Source of the DNA: Helicobacter suis
GTDB lineage: Bacteria; Campylobacterota; Campylobacteria; Campylobacterales; Helicobacteraceae
Reading direction: 5' to 3'
Length of the DNA stretch: 62,907 nt
NCBI RefSeq assembly: GCF_902196125.1
Contig: NZ_CABIKG010000011.1
Span: 1-62,907 of the forward strand
Part shown: positions 48,968-58,070 of the stretch, in pieces
Position numbering within the stretch: position 1 is the stretch's first letter
Layout of the letters: every line of letters begins with the position of its first letter
The notes under the pieces: generated by a model
What the model saw: only the letters and a program-made list of their open reading frames with translations
The model's database searches: none
Told to the model about the DNA's origin: nothing
Program-made: the position numbers and the translations under genes

Positions 48968-49542
48968 TGCAAGAAACACAAAAATTAGAAGCCCTCTTTA
49001 AAACCCACTACCATAAAGACATCGCCTTTCAAGGCATGGTTAAAAACCTCATCTTTGGCGCGCTATTTGTGATTGTAGCAGCTGGGGGGATAAGCATGGT
49101 GCTTTATCCTAGAATTAAAGATTTTAGAGCCCAAGATATAGAAGCTAAACAACAACGAATCATTGAAACGCGCCAGTTAAAGAACTTTGCTAGTGTGTTT
49201 CGATCTTATTACGCCATTAAACAAGAAAATAAAGACCTACTCAAACCCCCTAGCTATGAAAGGGTTGCTAGTGCCATTAGCGCTATTTTAAACCAACATT
49301 TTAGCCATGTACAAATCCAAGAGAAAAACCGCAAAATAGACCCCTCAGGGCATTCTTTCCATGAAGAATTGCAGGTTAAAGCTGTGGCAAATTATTTAGA
49401 TGATTTGTATAAATTTTTAGACAGTATCGTAGGTATGAGCGCGCATGTACAAGTAAGTTTCCCCCTTAGTATCACTAAAACCAAAAAAGCCTTTGCACTA
49501 GCCTTTGGAATCTACATTGATTATGGAGCGATTGAACGATGA
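48967..49542 (+). CDS. PilO-like bitopic membrane protein
   Basis: A 191-residue protein with a cytosolic N-terminus of about 25 residues, one membrane helix (LIFGALFVIVAAGGISMVLY), a coiled coil and a C-terminal domain (FHEELQVKAVANYLDDLYKFLDSI) with the helix-strand order of PilO. With its two partners upstream it forms a complete PilM-N-O-type set with no other type IV pilus gene nearby. It overlaps the next gene by 4 nt. Confidence 0.55.
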   Translation: MQETQKLEALFKTHYHKDIAFQGMVKNLIFGALFVIVAAGGISMVLYPRIKDFRAQDIEAKQQRIIETRQLKNFASVFRSYYAIKQENKDLLKPPSYERVASAISAILNQHFSHVQIQEKNRKIDPSGHSFHEELQVKAVANYLDDLYKFLDSIVGMSAHVQVSFPLSITKTKKAFALAFGIYIDYGAIER

Positions 49543-49916
49543 GATCATTTTCTTTTAATCCGGATGCGTGTACTTGCTGTGGGGCTAGGTGTTGTTTGGG
49601 CAAAAGGGGGTATGTTTTTGTAAGTGTGCAACAAATGCGCGCTATTAGTACCTTTTTAAATTTATCCTTTGAAACTTTTACTTTAAAATACATTAGAAAA
49701 GTCCAAAATGCTTATAGCCTTTTAGAAAAACCCGCCCATAATTTAAAAGACGGGTGGGCTTGTGTGTTTTTAGACGAACAAACCAAGCGGTGTCTTATTT
49801 ATCCAGTACGCCCCAAACAATGCGCGGATTTTCCCTTTTGGGAGTGCTTTAAAACAAAAGAACAAATAGAAAAACTAGCCACGCTGTGCCCGGGTGTTGT
49901 ACTTAATGGGTTGTAA
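49539..49916 (+). CDS. YkgJ-family cysteine cluster protein
   Basis: A 125-residue cytosolic protein with the CxxCxxxCC-type cluster CTCCGARCCLG near the N-terminus and CLIYPVRPKQCADFPFW later, the zinc- or iron-binding pattern of the YkgJ/UPF0153 family. The function of the family is not established. It closes the long operon that began at ccdA; its counterpart in H. pylori occupies the same place. Confidence 0.85.
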   Translation: MRSFSFNPDACTCCGARCCLGKRGYVFVSVQQMRAISTFLNLSFETFTLKYIRKVQNAYSLLEKPAHNLKDGWACVFLDEQTKRCLIYPVRPKQCADFPFWECFKTKEQIEKLATLCPGVVLNGL

Positions 49917-49951
49917 TGTGTAAAGAATACTCTTAATTAAAAAATTTATTA

Positions 49952-49957
49952 TATACT
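49952..49957 (+). promoter_or_regulatory. -10 box upstream of the TPR gene
   Basis: TATACT within a very AT-rich stretch, 27 bp before the ATG at 49984. It separates the TPR/TrpC-like pair from the preceding operon. Confidence 0.45.
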
Positions 49958-49983
49958 TAATCAAACTTAGGAAGTGAGGTGTG

Positions 49984-51267
49984 ATGCAAAAGCAGATGCG
50001 TAAATGGAAATGGTTAAATTTAGGATTACTCTGTAGCACCCTTTTAGCCCAAAGCGTTACAGAAGATCAACAGATTTTGATCGCTTCAGATGCTTTCCAG
50101 CGGGGGGATTTTGCGGCAGCTAAAAAAGATTATCTCCATTTGTATAAAGAAACCAATAATATCATTTATGCCAAAGAGGCGGCGATCTCTGCTGCTAGCT
50201 ATGGGGATATTAACACCGCTGTAGAATTGGCCATGCTTTATAAGCGGGTTACTAAAAACAATAAAGACCTTTCTATCAATAAGATTTTAGTAGATGGCTA
50301 TATTAAAACCGGTCAGCTTGATAAAGCGGTTACTTTATTAGAAAAAATCCGCAAAGAAGATAAATCGCTGATGTTAGATAATGTACTTGGATCGCTTTAT
50401 ATTAGCCAGAAAAAATACACCAAAGCCTTTGATGTTTTAAGTAAGCTCTATAACCAAGTACACGACGAGGATAGTTTAGAAAAACTCATTACCCTCTATT
50501 TGATTCAAAATAACCAGCAAGAGGCCGCTGATTTGATCGCCTCACATCTGGAGGAATATGGCTGTTCGCCTGAGTTGTGCCAAAAAAGTTTTAATACTTT
50601 AATCCAACTCCACCAATTACAAAAGGCTAAAGAAGCCTTTGCTACCCTCTATGAAAAAGACCCGGTGGTGCAAAACGCCCAACTTTATATCGGGATTTTG
50701 ACCATGCTTAAAGAATTTGATAAAGCGGAGAAAATCGCTCTTAATTATCCCTTTGATAGACGGCTACTGCTTGATTTATACACCGCACAAAAGAAATTTG
50801 CCCTTGCTTCTAAACAGGCGGGTTTGCTTTATAATGAGCGCAAAGACCCTAAATTTTTAGCCCTAGAGGCTGTTTATTCTTATGAGGATATAAGCGCTAA
50901 AAGCCCCCCTAAACGGGCTGAAATTCTCCCCATAACCCGTAAGTTAGAACAAGCCATTACAGAGCGCCAGTACCAATTAAGGCGCAATAAGGGCAGTTTA
51001 GACGCCCAAGATGCTTTCTTTTATAACTTCTTGGGTTACTCTCTGATTGAATATAATTTAAATATCCGTAAGGGAATTGATTATGTCAAAATGGCCTTAA
51101 AAATAGAACCCGATTCGGTGTTTTATATTGATTCTCTAGCTTGGGGGTATTATAAACTGGGTAATTGCGCTGAGGCTAAAAAACTCTTTTTAACTATCTC
51201 TGAGGAGGCGATTAATTCTCAATCCGAGCTTAAAGAACATTCTAAATCTATTGCAAAGTGTCGCTAG
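49984..51267 (+). CDS. periplasmic tetratricopeptide-repeat protein
   Basis: A 427-residue protein with a signal peptide (WLNLGLLCSTLLAQS), then nearly all alpha-helical repeats of TPR type (for example SDAFQRGDFAAAKKDYLHLY, YKRVTKNNKDLSINKIL and SLAWGYYKLGNCAEAKKLFL). TPR proteins are interaction scaffolds. Flagellar spoke proteins of the PflA/FlgY kind and outer-membrane assembly factors have similar form, but I cannot choose between them. GTG and ATG are adjacent; the ATG is taken because AGGAAG and GAGG precede it. The last codons overlap the TrpC-like gene. Confidence 0.75.
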   Translation: MQKQMRKWKWLNLGLLCSTLLAQSVTEDQQILIASDAFQRGDFAAAKKDYLHLYKETNNIIYAKEAAISAASYGDINTAVELAMLYKRVTKNNKDLSINKILVDGYIKTGQLDKAVTLLEKIRKEDKSLMLDNVLGSLYISQKKYTKAFDVLSKLYNQVHDEDSLEKLITLYLIQNNQQEAADLIASHLEEYGCSPELCQKSFNTLIQLHQLQKAKEAFATLYEKDPVVQNAQLYIGILTMLKEFDKAEKIALNYPFDRRLLLDLYTAQKKFALASKQAGLLYNERKDPKFLALEAVYSYEDISAKSPPKRAEILPITRKLEQAITERQYQLRRNKGSLDAQDAFFYNFLGYSLIEYNLNIRKGIDYVKMALKIEPDSVFYIDSLAWGYYKLGNCAEAKKLFLTISEEAINSQSELKEHSKSIAKCR

Positions 51268-51902
51268 AATATTTTAAGCAATCTCTTGAATTACGGCAAA
51301 CTTTACGCCCCTTTGAGATGTTGGGCAGAAGTTTAGCCTATAACCCGCACTTGCCAAGACTAAATTTAGAAAGTCTTAAGCGCTTTGAAAAACCTCATAA
51401 AATTCTTACCCTCAACGCCACCAGCGATTTAGAAAAGTTAGTACAACAGGTACAAGAGGCTGAAAAAAGCAATTACTCCGCTCTTTTACTAGATTTTAGC
51501 CAAATCTATCAAAACCCCCCGTCTTTAGAAATGCTTGATTTATTAGGTTATATCCGCCGTTTAAGCAGTAAGCCTATTATCCAAAAAGATCTTTTCATGG
51601 ATCGTTACCAAGTTTTAGAGGCGCTAGTGTATGGGGCTGATGCTTTGCTTTTAGAGGCACAACTCTTAGAAAAGAATTTAAAACAAATGGTGGCATACAG
51701 CGCGCATTTAGGTTTGCTAGCCATTGTACAAATTAGCAGTAGCAAGGATTTAAAAAGAGCTGTTTTAGCCAGAGCTAAGGTACTTTTCCTTGCTAGAGAC
51801 TGTGAAAACCTACTCAAACTCACCCCCCAAAATTTTGTGATCTTAAAAGAAGCTAGCGCCTCAGAGTATGGCGCTGATGCTCTAATTTTTAGTGGGGCTT
51901 AA
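51258..51902 (+). CDS. TrpC-like (indole-3-glycerol-phosphate synthase) protein with lost catalytic residues
   Basis: A 214-residue protein recognisable as IGPS by IIQKDLFMDRYQVLEALVYG (where TrpC has VLRKDF), ADALLLEAQLL, AHLGLLAIVQIS and the terminal ADALIFSGA. K110 of the KD motif is kept. The first active-site lysine motif (EIKKASPSKG in TrpC) is absent, the glutamate of VEVH reads Q (AIVQIS), and the INNRDL asparagine motif reads LFLARDCENL. It is also about 40 residues short. Catalysis of the TrpC reaction is unlikely; a regulatory or structural role is my guess. The GTG start overlaps the TPR gene by 10 nt. Confidence 0.7.
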   Translation: MSLEYFKQSLELRQTLRPFEMLGRSLAYNPHLPRLNLESLKRFEKPHKILTLNATSDLEKLVQQVQEAEKSNYSALLLDFSQIYQNPPSLEMLDLLGYIRRLSSKPIIQKDLFMDRYQVLEALVYGADALLLEAQLLEKNLKQMVAYSAHLGLLAIVQISSSKDLKRAVLARAKVLFLARDCENLLKLTPQNFVILKEASASEYGADALIFSGA

Positions 51903-51923
51903 GTAGCGCCCCGCTATTAATCT

Positions 51924-53576
51924 TTATTGTTGGTTGTTTTTGGAGGCAATTTCGCCTAATTTCTTTAAAAGAATAGGGGCGTCGTCGCGATCCATAATCA
52001 CCTCTATAAAAGAGAGTTTTTTAGATTTATCTGCTTGCTCTAGGGCGTGGTTGAGTTCTTCTACAGAGGAGGCAGTAGCGCTAAAAGCATGCCGCTTAAG
52101 GTGGACATCAAACACTTCAACTAATTTAGTGTAATGCCACATATTAATATCGTTGTATTTGCGATTGGGCCCATGGATACAGCGCTCTACAGTGTAGCCA
52201 TCATTATTAATCACGATGATAATAGGCGTGAGGTTTTCTCGTAGCATTGTGGATAATTCTTGAGCGGTGAGTTGGAAAGAACCATCGCCAATTAAAATAA
52301 TGTTGCGCCGTTCTCTATCTGCAAGACAAGTTCCAAGTAAAGCCCCAAAGGTAAAGCCAATAGAACCCCAAAGAGGTTGCCCTACAAAAGTAACTTTTTC
52401 GGGTAGATGAATAGCAATGGATCCAAAAAAAGAAGTCCCTGTTTCAGTGAGCAACACATCTTTAGGGCGCAAATGCTGTTCAATAACTTGGAAAAATTTA
52501 TGCTGGGTGAGTTTACCGCTTAGTTTAGTGTGTTCGTGTTTTTCAGCGGGGGGCATTTTAGCGCTGTATTTGAGGGTGGCTAGTTTTTTAAGCACATCTG
52601 CCATTAAAATATCGCTATAAACTTTCTGGCCTATTTGGCTATAAAGAGGGTGGACTTCTATAACGGGCACACCAAAGTTTGGGGTTGTGTTGATATAGTG
52701 AAAACCGGCGGTTAAAAAGTCTGTAAATTTAACCCCTAAGAGAATTAAACAATCTTTCTCTCTTGCCATAGAAGTAACCCGCTCATCACTCAAAATACCG
52801 CTATAAATCCCTATAAAATTAGGGTGTGTTTCAGGAAAAGCCCCCTTACCCATAGCAAGCGTGGCGATAGGGAGATTAGCCTTTTGAATGAATTCAAGCA
52901 ACTCATTTTGGAGTTTGTAGCGTTTGATCTCATAATCGGCTAGCACAAGGGGCGCTTTGGCGTTTTTAATGATTTGTTTGACCGCTTCTATAAAAGAGTC
53001 TAAGATTTTTTTATCACTCTTGGGTTTATAAAGCATGGGCGTAGAAACCTCAATAGAAAGGTGTGCTACATCAGCAGGGATACCAATATAAACCGGTTTT
53101 TTATGCAAAGCACACTCAGCCAACACGCGATCGATCTCGCTTTTAGCATTTTGTTTATTAAGCACTGTGCGGGCAACCGTGATAGCACGATACATGTCAT
53201 AAAACTTCATAAACTCCCCATCGCCTAAGGTGTGGTGCATGTAGCGCCGATTAATAGAGGCATTTCTTGAGGGCATGCCTACAATCTTAACCACAGGTAC
53301 ACTTTCAGCATAAGAGCCAGCAATCCCATTAATCGCGCTAAGTTCGCCTACGCCAAAGGTGGTTACAAGGGCTGCCATAGAGTTAATACGCCCATAGCCA
53401 TCGCTAGCATAGGCGCCATTAAGCTCGTTACAATTACCCACCCACTCTAAACCCGGATCATCTTCAATCAGATCTAAAAACTCCAAATTATAATCCCCGG
53501 GTACCCCAAAAACATGGCGTACCCCATAATCTTTTAGGCGATCTAGCAGATACTGGCCTACAGTTGTTGTCATCAT
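51924..53576 (-). CDS. thiamine-diphosphate alpha-keto acid decarboxylase (pyruvate/indolepyruvate type)
   Basis: A 550-residue enzyme of the PDC/IpdC family that decarboxylates 2-keto acids to aldehydes without oxidation. The catalytic Glu is in [17 protein letters not shown], the HH pair in [13 protein letters not shown], and the ThDP/Mg motif starts [11 protein letters not shown] and ends [13 protein letters not shown]. Substrate (pyruvate, indolepyruvate or branched-chain keto acid) cannot be told from sequence. Such enzymes are rare in Epsilonproteobacteria. AAGGAG precedes two adjacent ATGs. Divergent from padC. Converges with the TrpC-like gene, with 21 bp between. Confidence 0.9.
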   Translation of the reverse strand: MMTTTVGQYLLDRLKDYGVRHVFGVPGDYNLEFLDLIEDDPGLEWVGNCNELNGAYASDGYGRINSMAALVTTFGVGELSAINGIAGSYAESVPVVKIVGMPSRNASINRRYMHHTLGDGEFMKFYDMYRAITVARTVLNKQNAKSEIDRVLAECALHKKPVYIGIPADVAHLSIEVSTPMLYKPKSDKKILDSFIEAVKQIIKNAKAPLVLADYEIKRYKLQNELLEFIQKANLPIATLAMGKGAFPETHPNFIGIYSGILSDERVTSMAREKDCLILLGVKFTDFLTAGFHYINTTPNFGVPVIEVHPLYSQIGQKVYSDILMADVLKKLATLKYSAKMPPAEKHEHTKLSGKLTQHKFFQVIEQHLRPKDVLLTETGTSFFGSIAIHLPEKVTFVGQPLWGSIGFTFGALLGTCLADRERRNIILIGDGSFQLTAQELSTMLRENLTPIIIVINNDGYTVERCIHGPNRKYNDINMWHYTKLVEVFDVHLKRHAFSATASSVEELNHALEQADKSKKLSFIEVIMDRDDAPILLKKLGEIASKNNQQ

Positions 53577-53594
53577 AAACTCCTTGTTTAAAAA

Positions 53595-53630
53595 TATTGC
53601 TGCAATCTCAACTTTGCTAACTTTGTTAGC
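53595..53630. promoter_or_regulatory. two short palindromes between pdc and padC
   Basis: In the 172-bp divergent region there is ATTGCTGCAAT (53595-53605, 5-bp arms, one-base centre) and, 10 bp on, GCTAACTTTGTTAGC (53616-53630, 6-bp arms, 3-bp centre). Both lie just upstream of the pdc start, where an operator for a transcription factor would be expected. A PadR-type or other regulator gene is not found in the window. The sites are seen; their use is inferred. Confidence 0.4.
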
Positions 53631-53721
53631 TAGACTGAAAATACAAACTTACAACTTTAGCAAAAAATTACTAATCAATCATGTAAAATCTTTAAATTTG
53701 CCCACATTTAAAAGGCTTGGC

Positions 53722-53727
53722 TATAAT
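53722..53727 (+). promoter_or_regulatory. -10 box of the padC promoter
   Basis: A perfect TATAAT 21 bp before the padC ATG. Transcription starting about 7 bp later would leave a very short leader with AAAAAGGGA as the ribosome site. Confidence 0.55.
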
Positions 53728-53748
53728 CAAAAGAAAAAAGGGATCAAA

Positions 53749-54252
53749 ATGGATTGTAAGACTTTAGAGGATTTTTTGGGTATGCATTTTATTTACACCT
53801 ATGATAATGGGTGGGAGTATGAACTGTATGTAAAAAATAAAAACACCATTGATTATCGTATCCACGGGGGTATGGTAGCGGGGCGCTGGGTTAAAAATCA
53901 AGAGGTGGATTTAGTACAGCTAATAGAGGGCGTGTTTAAGATCACTTGGACAGAGCCTACAGGTACAGATGTGGCTCTGGATTTTATGCCCCAAAAAGGC
54001 CGCATCCATGGCATGATTTTCTTCCCTAAATGGGTACATGAACACCCTGAGATCACGGTGTGTTTCCAAAACGAGCACATTCCTTTAATGGAAAAATCAC
54101 GCGACACTTATAAAACCTATCCTAAATACCTTGTTTCTGAATTTGCCACGATCACCTATGCCAAAAATAGGGGGCAAAATAATGAAGCCGTGATTAACAA
54201 AGCCCCTTACCCCGGTTTAACAGATATAATTCGTTCTGGAAAAGAATCGTAG
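53749..54252 (+). CDS. padC: phenolic acid decarboxylase
   Basis: Non-oxidative, cofactor-free decarboxylase that turns ferulic, p-coumaric and caffeic acids into vinyl phenols, a detoxification reaction. The 167 residues follow Bacillus PadC almost throughout, for instance [25 protein letters not shown] and [15 protein letters not shown]. The catalytic residues known from Bacillus (Y11, Y13, R41, E64) appear as Y16, Y18, R46 and E69. The longest frame starts 55 codons earlier, but the ATG at 53749 has AAAAAGGGA in front and gives the family N-terminus. Such high similarity to Firmicutes suggests transfer. It is divergent from the keto acid decarboxylase gene. Confidence 0.95.
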   Translation: MDCKTLEDFLGMHFIYTYDNGWEYELYVKNKNTIDYRIHGGMVAGRWVKNQEVDLVQLIEGVFKITWTEPTGTDVALDFMPQKGRIHGMIFFPKWVHEHPEITVCFQNEHIPLMEKSRDTYKTYPKYLVSEFATITYAKNRGQNNEAVINKAPYPGLTDIIRSGKES

Positions 54253-54810
54253 GTTCTAAGGTAATAACCCGTATATCTTAAAAACAAGAGCTAGTTTTGG
54301 GTGTACCTTAAAAAATAATTTGTATAGGCGTTATACTTTAGTTAATGAGGGCGCGGGTTTGCAATATTGGTAATTTGGGATACTTTAAAAACTTTAGAGA
54401 ATGAAAAAATTCCTTTGAGAATTGGTAAAGCTTTAGGAAAAAATGAGAGTTAGGGTGAGGGGGCGCGCTGAATAAATTTGACTAAACAGGCTAATATAGC
54501 TGTAGTTGTTACTAACAAAATTAAGGTTTTTGTAGTGGCTGATTTAGATTTAAAGAATGTGAAACATTGTTTGTAGTTTCTAAAGTTTTCTAGTGTTTCA
54601 TGGAGTTTTTGAGTATTCATGAAATTTCATGGGGTTTTTTGGGTGGGAGAGGGGTTTTAGTTTAGCTTCTGCCCGTGTGTATTTATCATAAACGCTGTGT
54701 TCAATGTTACCCATTGCGCGCTAAAGCCCGCAAGTTTTAGCTATGGGGAGTATATCAAGCCCTAAAAAGTAAAAATTACTACATAGCTTGATAAAATCCT
54801 TAAGAAGACT
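54253..54810. other. 558-bp spacer with probable gene remnants
   Basis: No intact gene. On the plus strand, 54369 to about 54452 reads VIWDTLKTLENEKIPLRIG and ends at a stop. 54478-54576 reads as a 32-residue frame from a TTG (QANIAVVVTNKIKVFVVADL) and also ends at a stop. Both look like real protein pieces of one decayed gene, but I do not know the family. Around 54596-54640 two near-copies of TTTCATGGRGTTTTT occur. There is no tRNA, and no clear terminator for padC or queF. Confidence 0.35.
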
Positions 54811-55248
54811 CTAATAAATCCTTGTAAGTCTTTGTTGCTTTAAAGTTTGGTAGTCTTTTATTGCGTAACTCACAAAGGGTTCTAAGGCGATGCTCCCACG
54901 CTTGCTAAACTTGGCTTGCACCTCTAAATATTTGGGCTTTAAAAGAGCCACTAAATCATTTAAAATCTTGCCTGCACAATCCTCACCAAACATGCCCTCA
55001 TTGCGGAAACTAAATAAATAAAGCTTGAGTGATTTACTCTCCACCATTTTTAAATGGGCGATGTAATTAATGCTAATGCTGGCAAAATCTGGCTGGGAAG
55101 TGATAGGACAAAGGCTTGTAAATTCCTCTGTGTAGAGGCGCGTAAAAATATCTAAATGCGGGTGGGGGTTGTCAAAGGCTTCTAAGAGGCTAGGATCGTA
55201 TTTATCAATATAGGGGGTTTTATGCCCCAAATGGCTTAAACCTTGCAT
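54811..55248 (-). CDS. queF: NADPH-dependent 7-cyano-7-deazaguanine reductase
   Basis: Reduces preQ0 to preQ1 in queuosine synthesis. Family features: TSLCPITSQPDFASI with the nucleophilic Cys and the Asp, and the QueF motif VESKSLKLYLFSFRN. The start is placed at the ATG at 55248 (MQGLSHLGHKTPYIDKYDP), giving 145 residues, typical of the short type; a longer frame reaches 55284 inside ileS. Oddity: the family FHE motif reads FGE (MFGEDCAGKI), so a conserved histidine near the active site is glycine, and RGGI reads RGSI. Activity may be altered. Confidence 0.88.
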   Translation of the reverse strand: MQGLSHLGHKTPYIDKYDPSLLEAFDNPHPHLDIFTRLYTEEFTSLCPITSQPDFASISINYIAHLKMVESKSLKLYLFSFRNEGMFGEDCAGKILNDLVALLKPKYLEVQAKFSKRGSIALEPFVSYAIKDYQTLKQQRLTRIY

Positions 55249-58061
55249 GCGCTTTTTTTTAAAACTTCTGTACAACGCGGGCAAATATTTTCTTGATTTA
55301 CACTACTAAACTGCCAACAACGCGGGCATTTATGCTTGCTAGCAAGATAAAGGCTAAAGCCCTCACCCTCTAAAAGTGGCTCTTTTGTCTGCAAACCCCC
55401 CACCACACTCACCATAAGCCACTCCTCATAGTGGCAAAATTCTAGGTCTTTAGGGTCTTTAAACCCTAATTCTAACTCTAAAGAGGTTTTAATTTTTTTC
55501 TCTTTTTTAAGGCTATCTAAAGCCTCGCTAAAGAGGGCGCGCACCTCTAAGGGGCGTTTAAAATCCTCTAAAATTTCTAAGGCTTGATCCCCCTCAAATA
55601 ACAACGGCCGCCTAAGATCAAACACCCCGCCTCCCTCTAGTGCCACCTCTTTAAACAGATGGCTAGCATGCGTGAAAACCTCCTCTATGGTGTAGGTCAA
55701 AATGGGGGCTAGAGTAAAACAAAGCTGGTGGGCAAGGTGTAACATTGTACTTTGAATCGCGAGTCGTTTAGGATCTTTTTCAAAAGCACAGTACAAGCTA
55801 TCTTTACAAATATCTAAATAAATGCCACTGAGTTCATTAGCCATAAAAGTGAGAAGTTTTTGTAAGCCTTTTACAAAATCAAAGTTTTTAAAATGATCTT
55901 GTACTTGCGCACAAACCCTAGAGCTTAGCGCTAAAATCCAGCGATCAATTAAACCTAAATCTTGCAGGGGAGTTAGAGTTTGTAGCCCTTCCATGTTGGC
56001 TAGTAAAAAGCGCAAGGTGTTACGCACCTTTTTATAACTCTCAGAGGTTTGTTTGAAAAAGGCGCTAGAGACGCTTAAATTATCCTGATAATCATTCATC
56101 ACCACCCATAGGCGTAAAATATCACTCCCATAGGTTTTAAGCACCTCCTCTAAGGAAAAGACATTGCCCTTAGACTTACTCATCTTATGCCCCTTAGCAT
56201 CTACGGTAAAACCATGGGTGAGTACCGCTTTAAAGGGGGCTTTAGAGTGTTTGATACAACTAAGTAATAGCGAGCTTTGAAACCACCCGCGGTGTTGATC
56301 GCTTCCCTCTAGCACCAAATCGCTAGGATAAACCCCCAAACGCTCCTCACACACCGCCTTAAAAGTACTCCCGCTATCAAACCACACATCTAAAATATGC
56401 GTGTTTTTCTCTAAAGTTGGGGCTAAATGTTTAAACTCAGAGGGTAAAAGCTCTGCGATACTTAACTCCCACCACACATTACAGCCCTGCTTTTTAAAGG
56501 TCTGTTTAATGTGCTTTAAAATTGCCTCCTCTAACAAAGGCTCTTGGGTTTTCTTATCCAGAAAAAAAGCCATAGGCACGCCCCAGTTGCGCTGTCTGCT
56601 CACACACCAATCGGGGCGTTGTTCAATCATGGCTTTTAAGCGGTTTTTGCCTTGCTTGGGGTAAAAATCCACACTTTCTAATGCCTCTAGCGCCACCTCT
56701 CTTAAAGTTTTCAAACTCTTATCTGCTTGTAAAAAAGGCGTATCCATTAAAATAAACCACTGGGTAGTGGCGCGGTATAAAATGGGTTCATGCGTGCGCC
56801 AACAATGCGGGTAAGAGTGTGTGATGATCTTGTGGTGTAATAAATGCTCTCCTAAGAGTTCTAAGATTTGAGGCTGGCTTTTTAAAACATGTTTACCTAA
56901 AAAGGTCTCCGGCAAAAGCTTTTTTTGTAAAATCTCCTCATTATAACAACCCCTATCATCTACCGGCACTAACACTTCTAAGTTATAGCGCAAGCCTAAG
57001 TAATAATCCTCCTCCCCGTGCCCGGGGGCCGTATGCACCGCCCCGCTACCCTCCTCTAAACTCACATGATCGCCTAGCACCACTAAAGAAAAGCGTTGGT
57101 TAAGCGGGTTAATAGCGCACTTGTGCTCTAAAAGATCGCTACTAAAACTGCCAATAATTTCGCCCTCTAAAATATCTTGATTTAGCAGTTTTTGGGCGAG
57201 TTCTAAAGCGATGATATGCCCTTTAGAGGTAATAGCATAGGTGGTTTTAGGTTTAAGCGCAAGGGCGACATTGGCCGGTAAAGTCCAAGGCGTGGTGGTC
57301 CAGATCACAATAGAAAAATGGCTGGGGATATTTTGCGTGCTAAAATGCGCCTCCTCTTTTAAAAATTGCCCCGCCTGCTCCTCTAACTTAAAGGCCACAA
57401 AGATCGAATCAGACTGTTTATCTTGGTATTCCACCTCTGCTTCTGCTAGCGCGCTTTGACACGCCCAGCTCCAATACACCGGTTTAAAGCGCTGTTTGAG
57501 TAAACCCTTTTGTGCGGCGATACAAAGCATTTCATAAATGCTAGCCTCAAAGGCATATTGGTAAGTTTCATAAGGGTGATCATAATCGCCCACCACCCCT
57601 AGCTCTAAAAACTCAGTACGCTGGATATTAATAAATTTTTGCGCGTGGGCATAACAACGCTCTCTAAATTCTAAAGCGTTCAAATCGCAGCGCTTTTCTG
57701 GGGGCAATTTGTGTTGCTCTGTTTTAAAGTCTTTTTCTACCTGTTGCTCAATAGGCAAGCCATGGCAATCCCAGCCGGGTACATAGTTAGCGCGCTTGCC
57801 TAAGAAATATTGGTGTTTGAAAATCACATCTTTTAAAATCTTATTGAGAGCATGCCCGATGTGTAAATGCCCATTAGCATAGGGTGGACCATCGTGTAAA
57901 ACAAAACTTTCTTGTGCATGGGCGCGCTTTTTTTGCATAGCATCATAAACGCGTTGTTCTTGCCATTTAGCATAAAGCTTGGGCGCACTCTGTCCTAAAT
58001 TAGCCCTCATCGGGAAGGAGGTTGTGGGCAAAATTAAAGTGTCTTTGTAATCTTTGGGCAT
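55236..58061 (-). CDS. ileS: isoleucine--tRNA ligase
   Basis: Class I synthetase charging tRNA-Ile, 941 residues. HIGH motif in PPYANGHLHIGHALNK, KMSKS motif in GHKMSKSKGNVFSLEE, the CP1 editing domain with WTTTPWTLPANVAL, and a C-terminal zinc-binding segment (CPRCWQFSS and CPRCTEVLK). The end overlaps the start of queF by 13 nt. The RqcP-like gene precedes it by 9 bp, so the three genes form an operon. Confidence 0.97.
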   Translation of the reverse strand: MPKDYKDTLILPTTSFPMRANLGQSAPKLYAKWQEQRVYDAMQKKRAHAQESFVLHDGPPYANGHLHIGHALNKILKDVIFKHQYFLGKRANYVPGWDCHGLPIEQQVEKDFKTEQHKLPPEKRCDLNALEFRERCYAHAQKFINIQRTEFLELGVVGDYDHPYETYQYAFEASIYEMLCIAAQKGLLKQRFKPVYWSWACQSALAEAEVEYQDKQSDSIFVAFKLEEQAGQFLKEEAHFSTQNIPSHFSIVIWTTTPWTLPANVALALKPKTTYAITSKGHIIALELAQKLLNQDILEGEIIGSFSSDLLEHKCAINPLNQRFSLVVLGDHVSLEEGSGAVHTAPGHGEEDYYLGLRYNLEVLVPVDDRGCYNEEILQKKLLPETFLGKHVLKSQPQILELLGEHLLHHKIITHSYPHCWRTHEPILYRATTQWFILMDTPFLQADKSLKTLREVALEALESVDFYPKQGKNRLKAMIEQRPDWCVSRQRNWGVPMAFFLDKKTQEPLLEEAILKHIKQTFKKQGCNVWWELSIAELLPSEFKHLAPTLEKNTHILDVWFDSGSTFKAVCEERLGVYPSDLVLEGSDQHRGWFQSSLLLSCIKHSKAPFKAVLTHGFTVDAKGHKMSKSKGNVFSLEEVLKTYGSDILRLWVVMNDYQDNLSVSSAFFKQTSESYKKVRNTLRFLLANMEGLQTLTPLQDLGLIDRWILALSSRVCAQVQDHFKNFDFVKGLQKLLTFMANELSGIYLDICKDSLYCAFEKDPKRLAIQSTMLHLAHQLCFTLAPILTYTIEEVFTHASHLFKEVALEGGGVFDLRRPLLFEGDQALEILEDFKRPLEVRALFSEALDSLKKEKKIKTSLELELGFKDPKDLEFCHYEEWLMVSVVGGLQTKEPLLEGEGFSLYLASKHKCPRCWQFSSVNQENICPRCTEVLKKSACKV

Positions 58062-58070
58062 GGTTAATCT

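Noticed and set aside
53584-53748. N-terminal extension of padC
   Set aside because: The 55 extra residues are absent from the family, cross a perfect -10 box, and the ATG at 53749 has the ribosome site.
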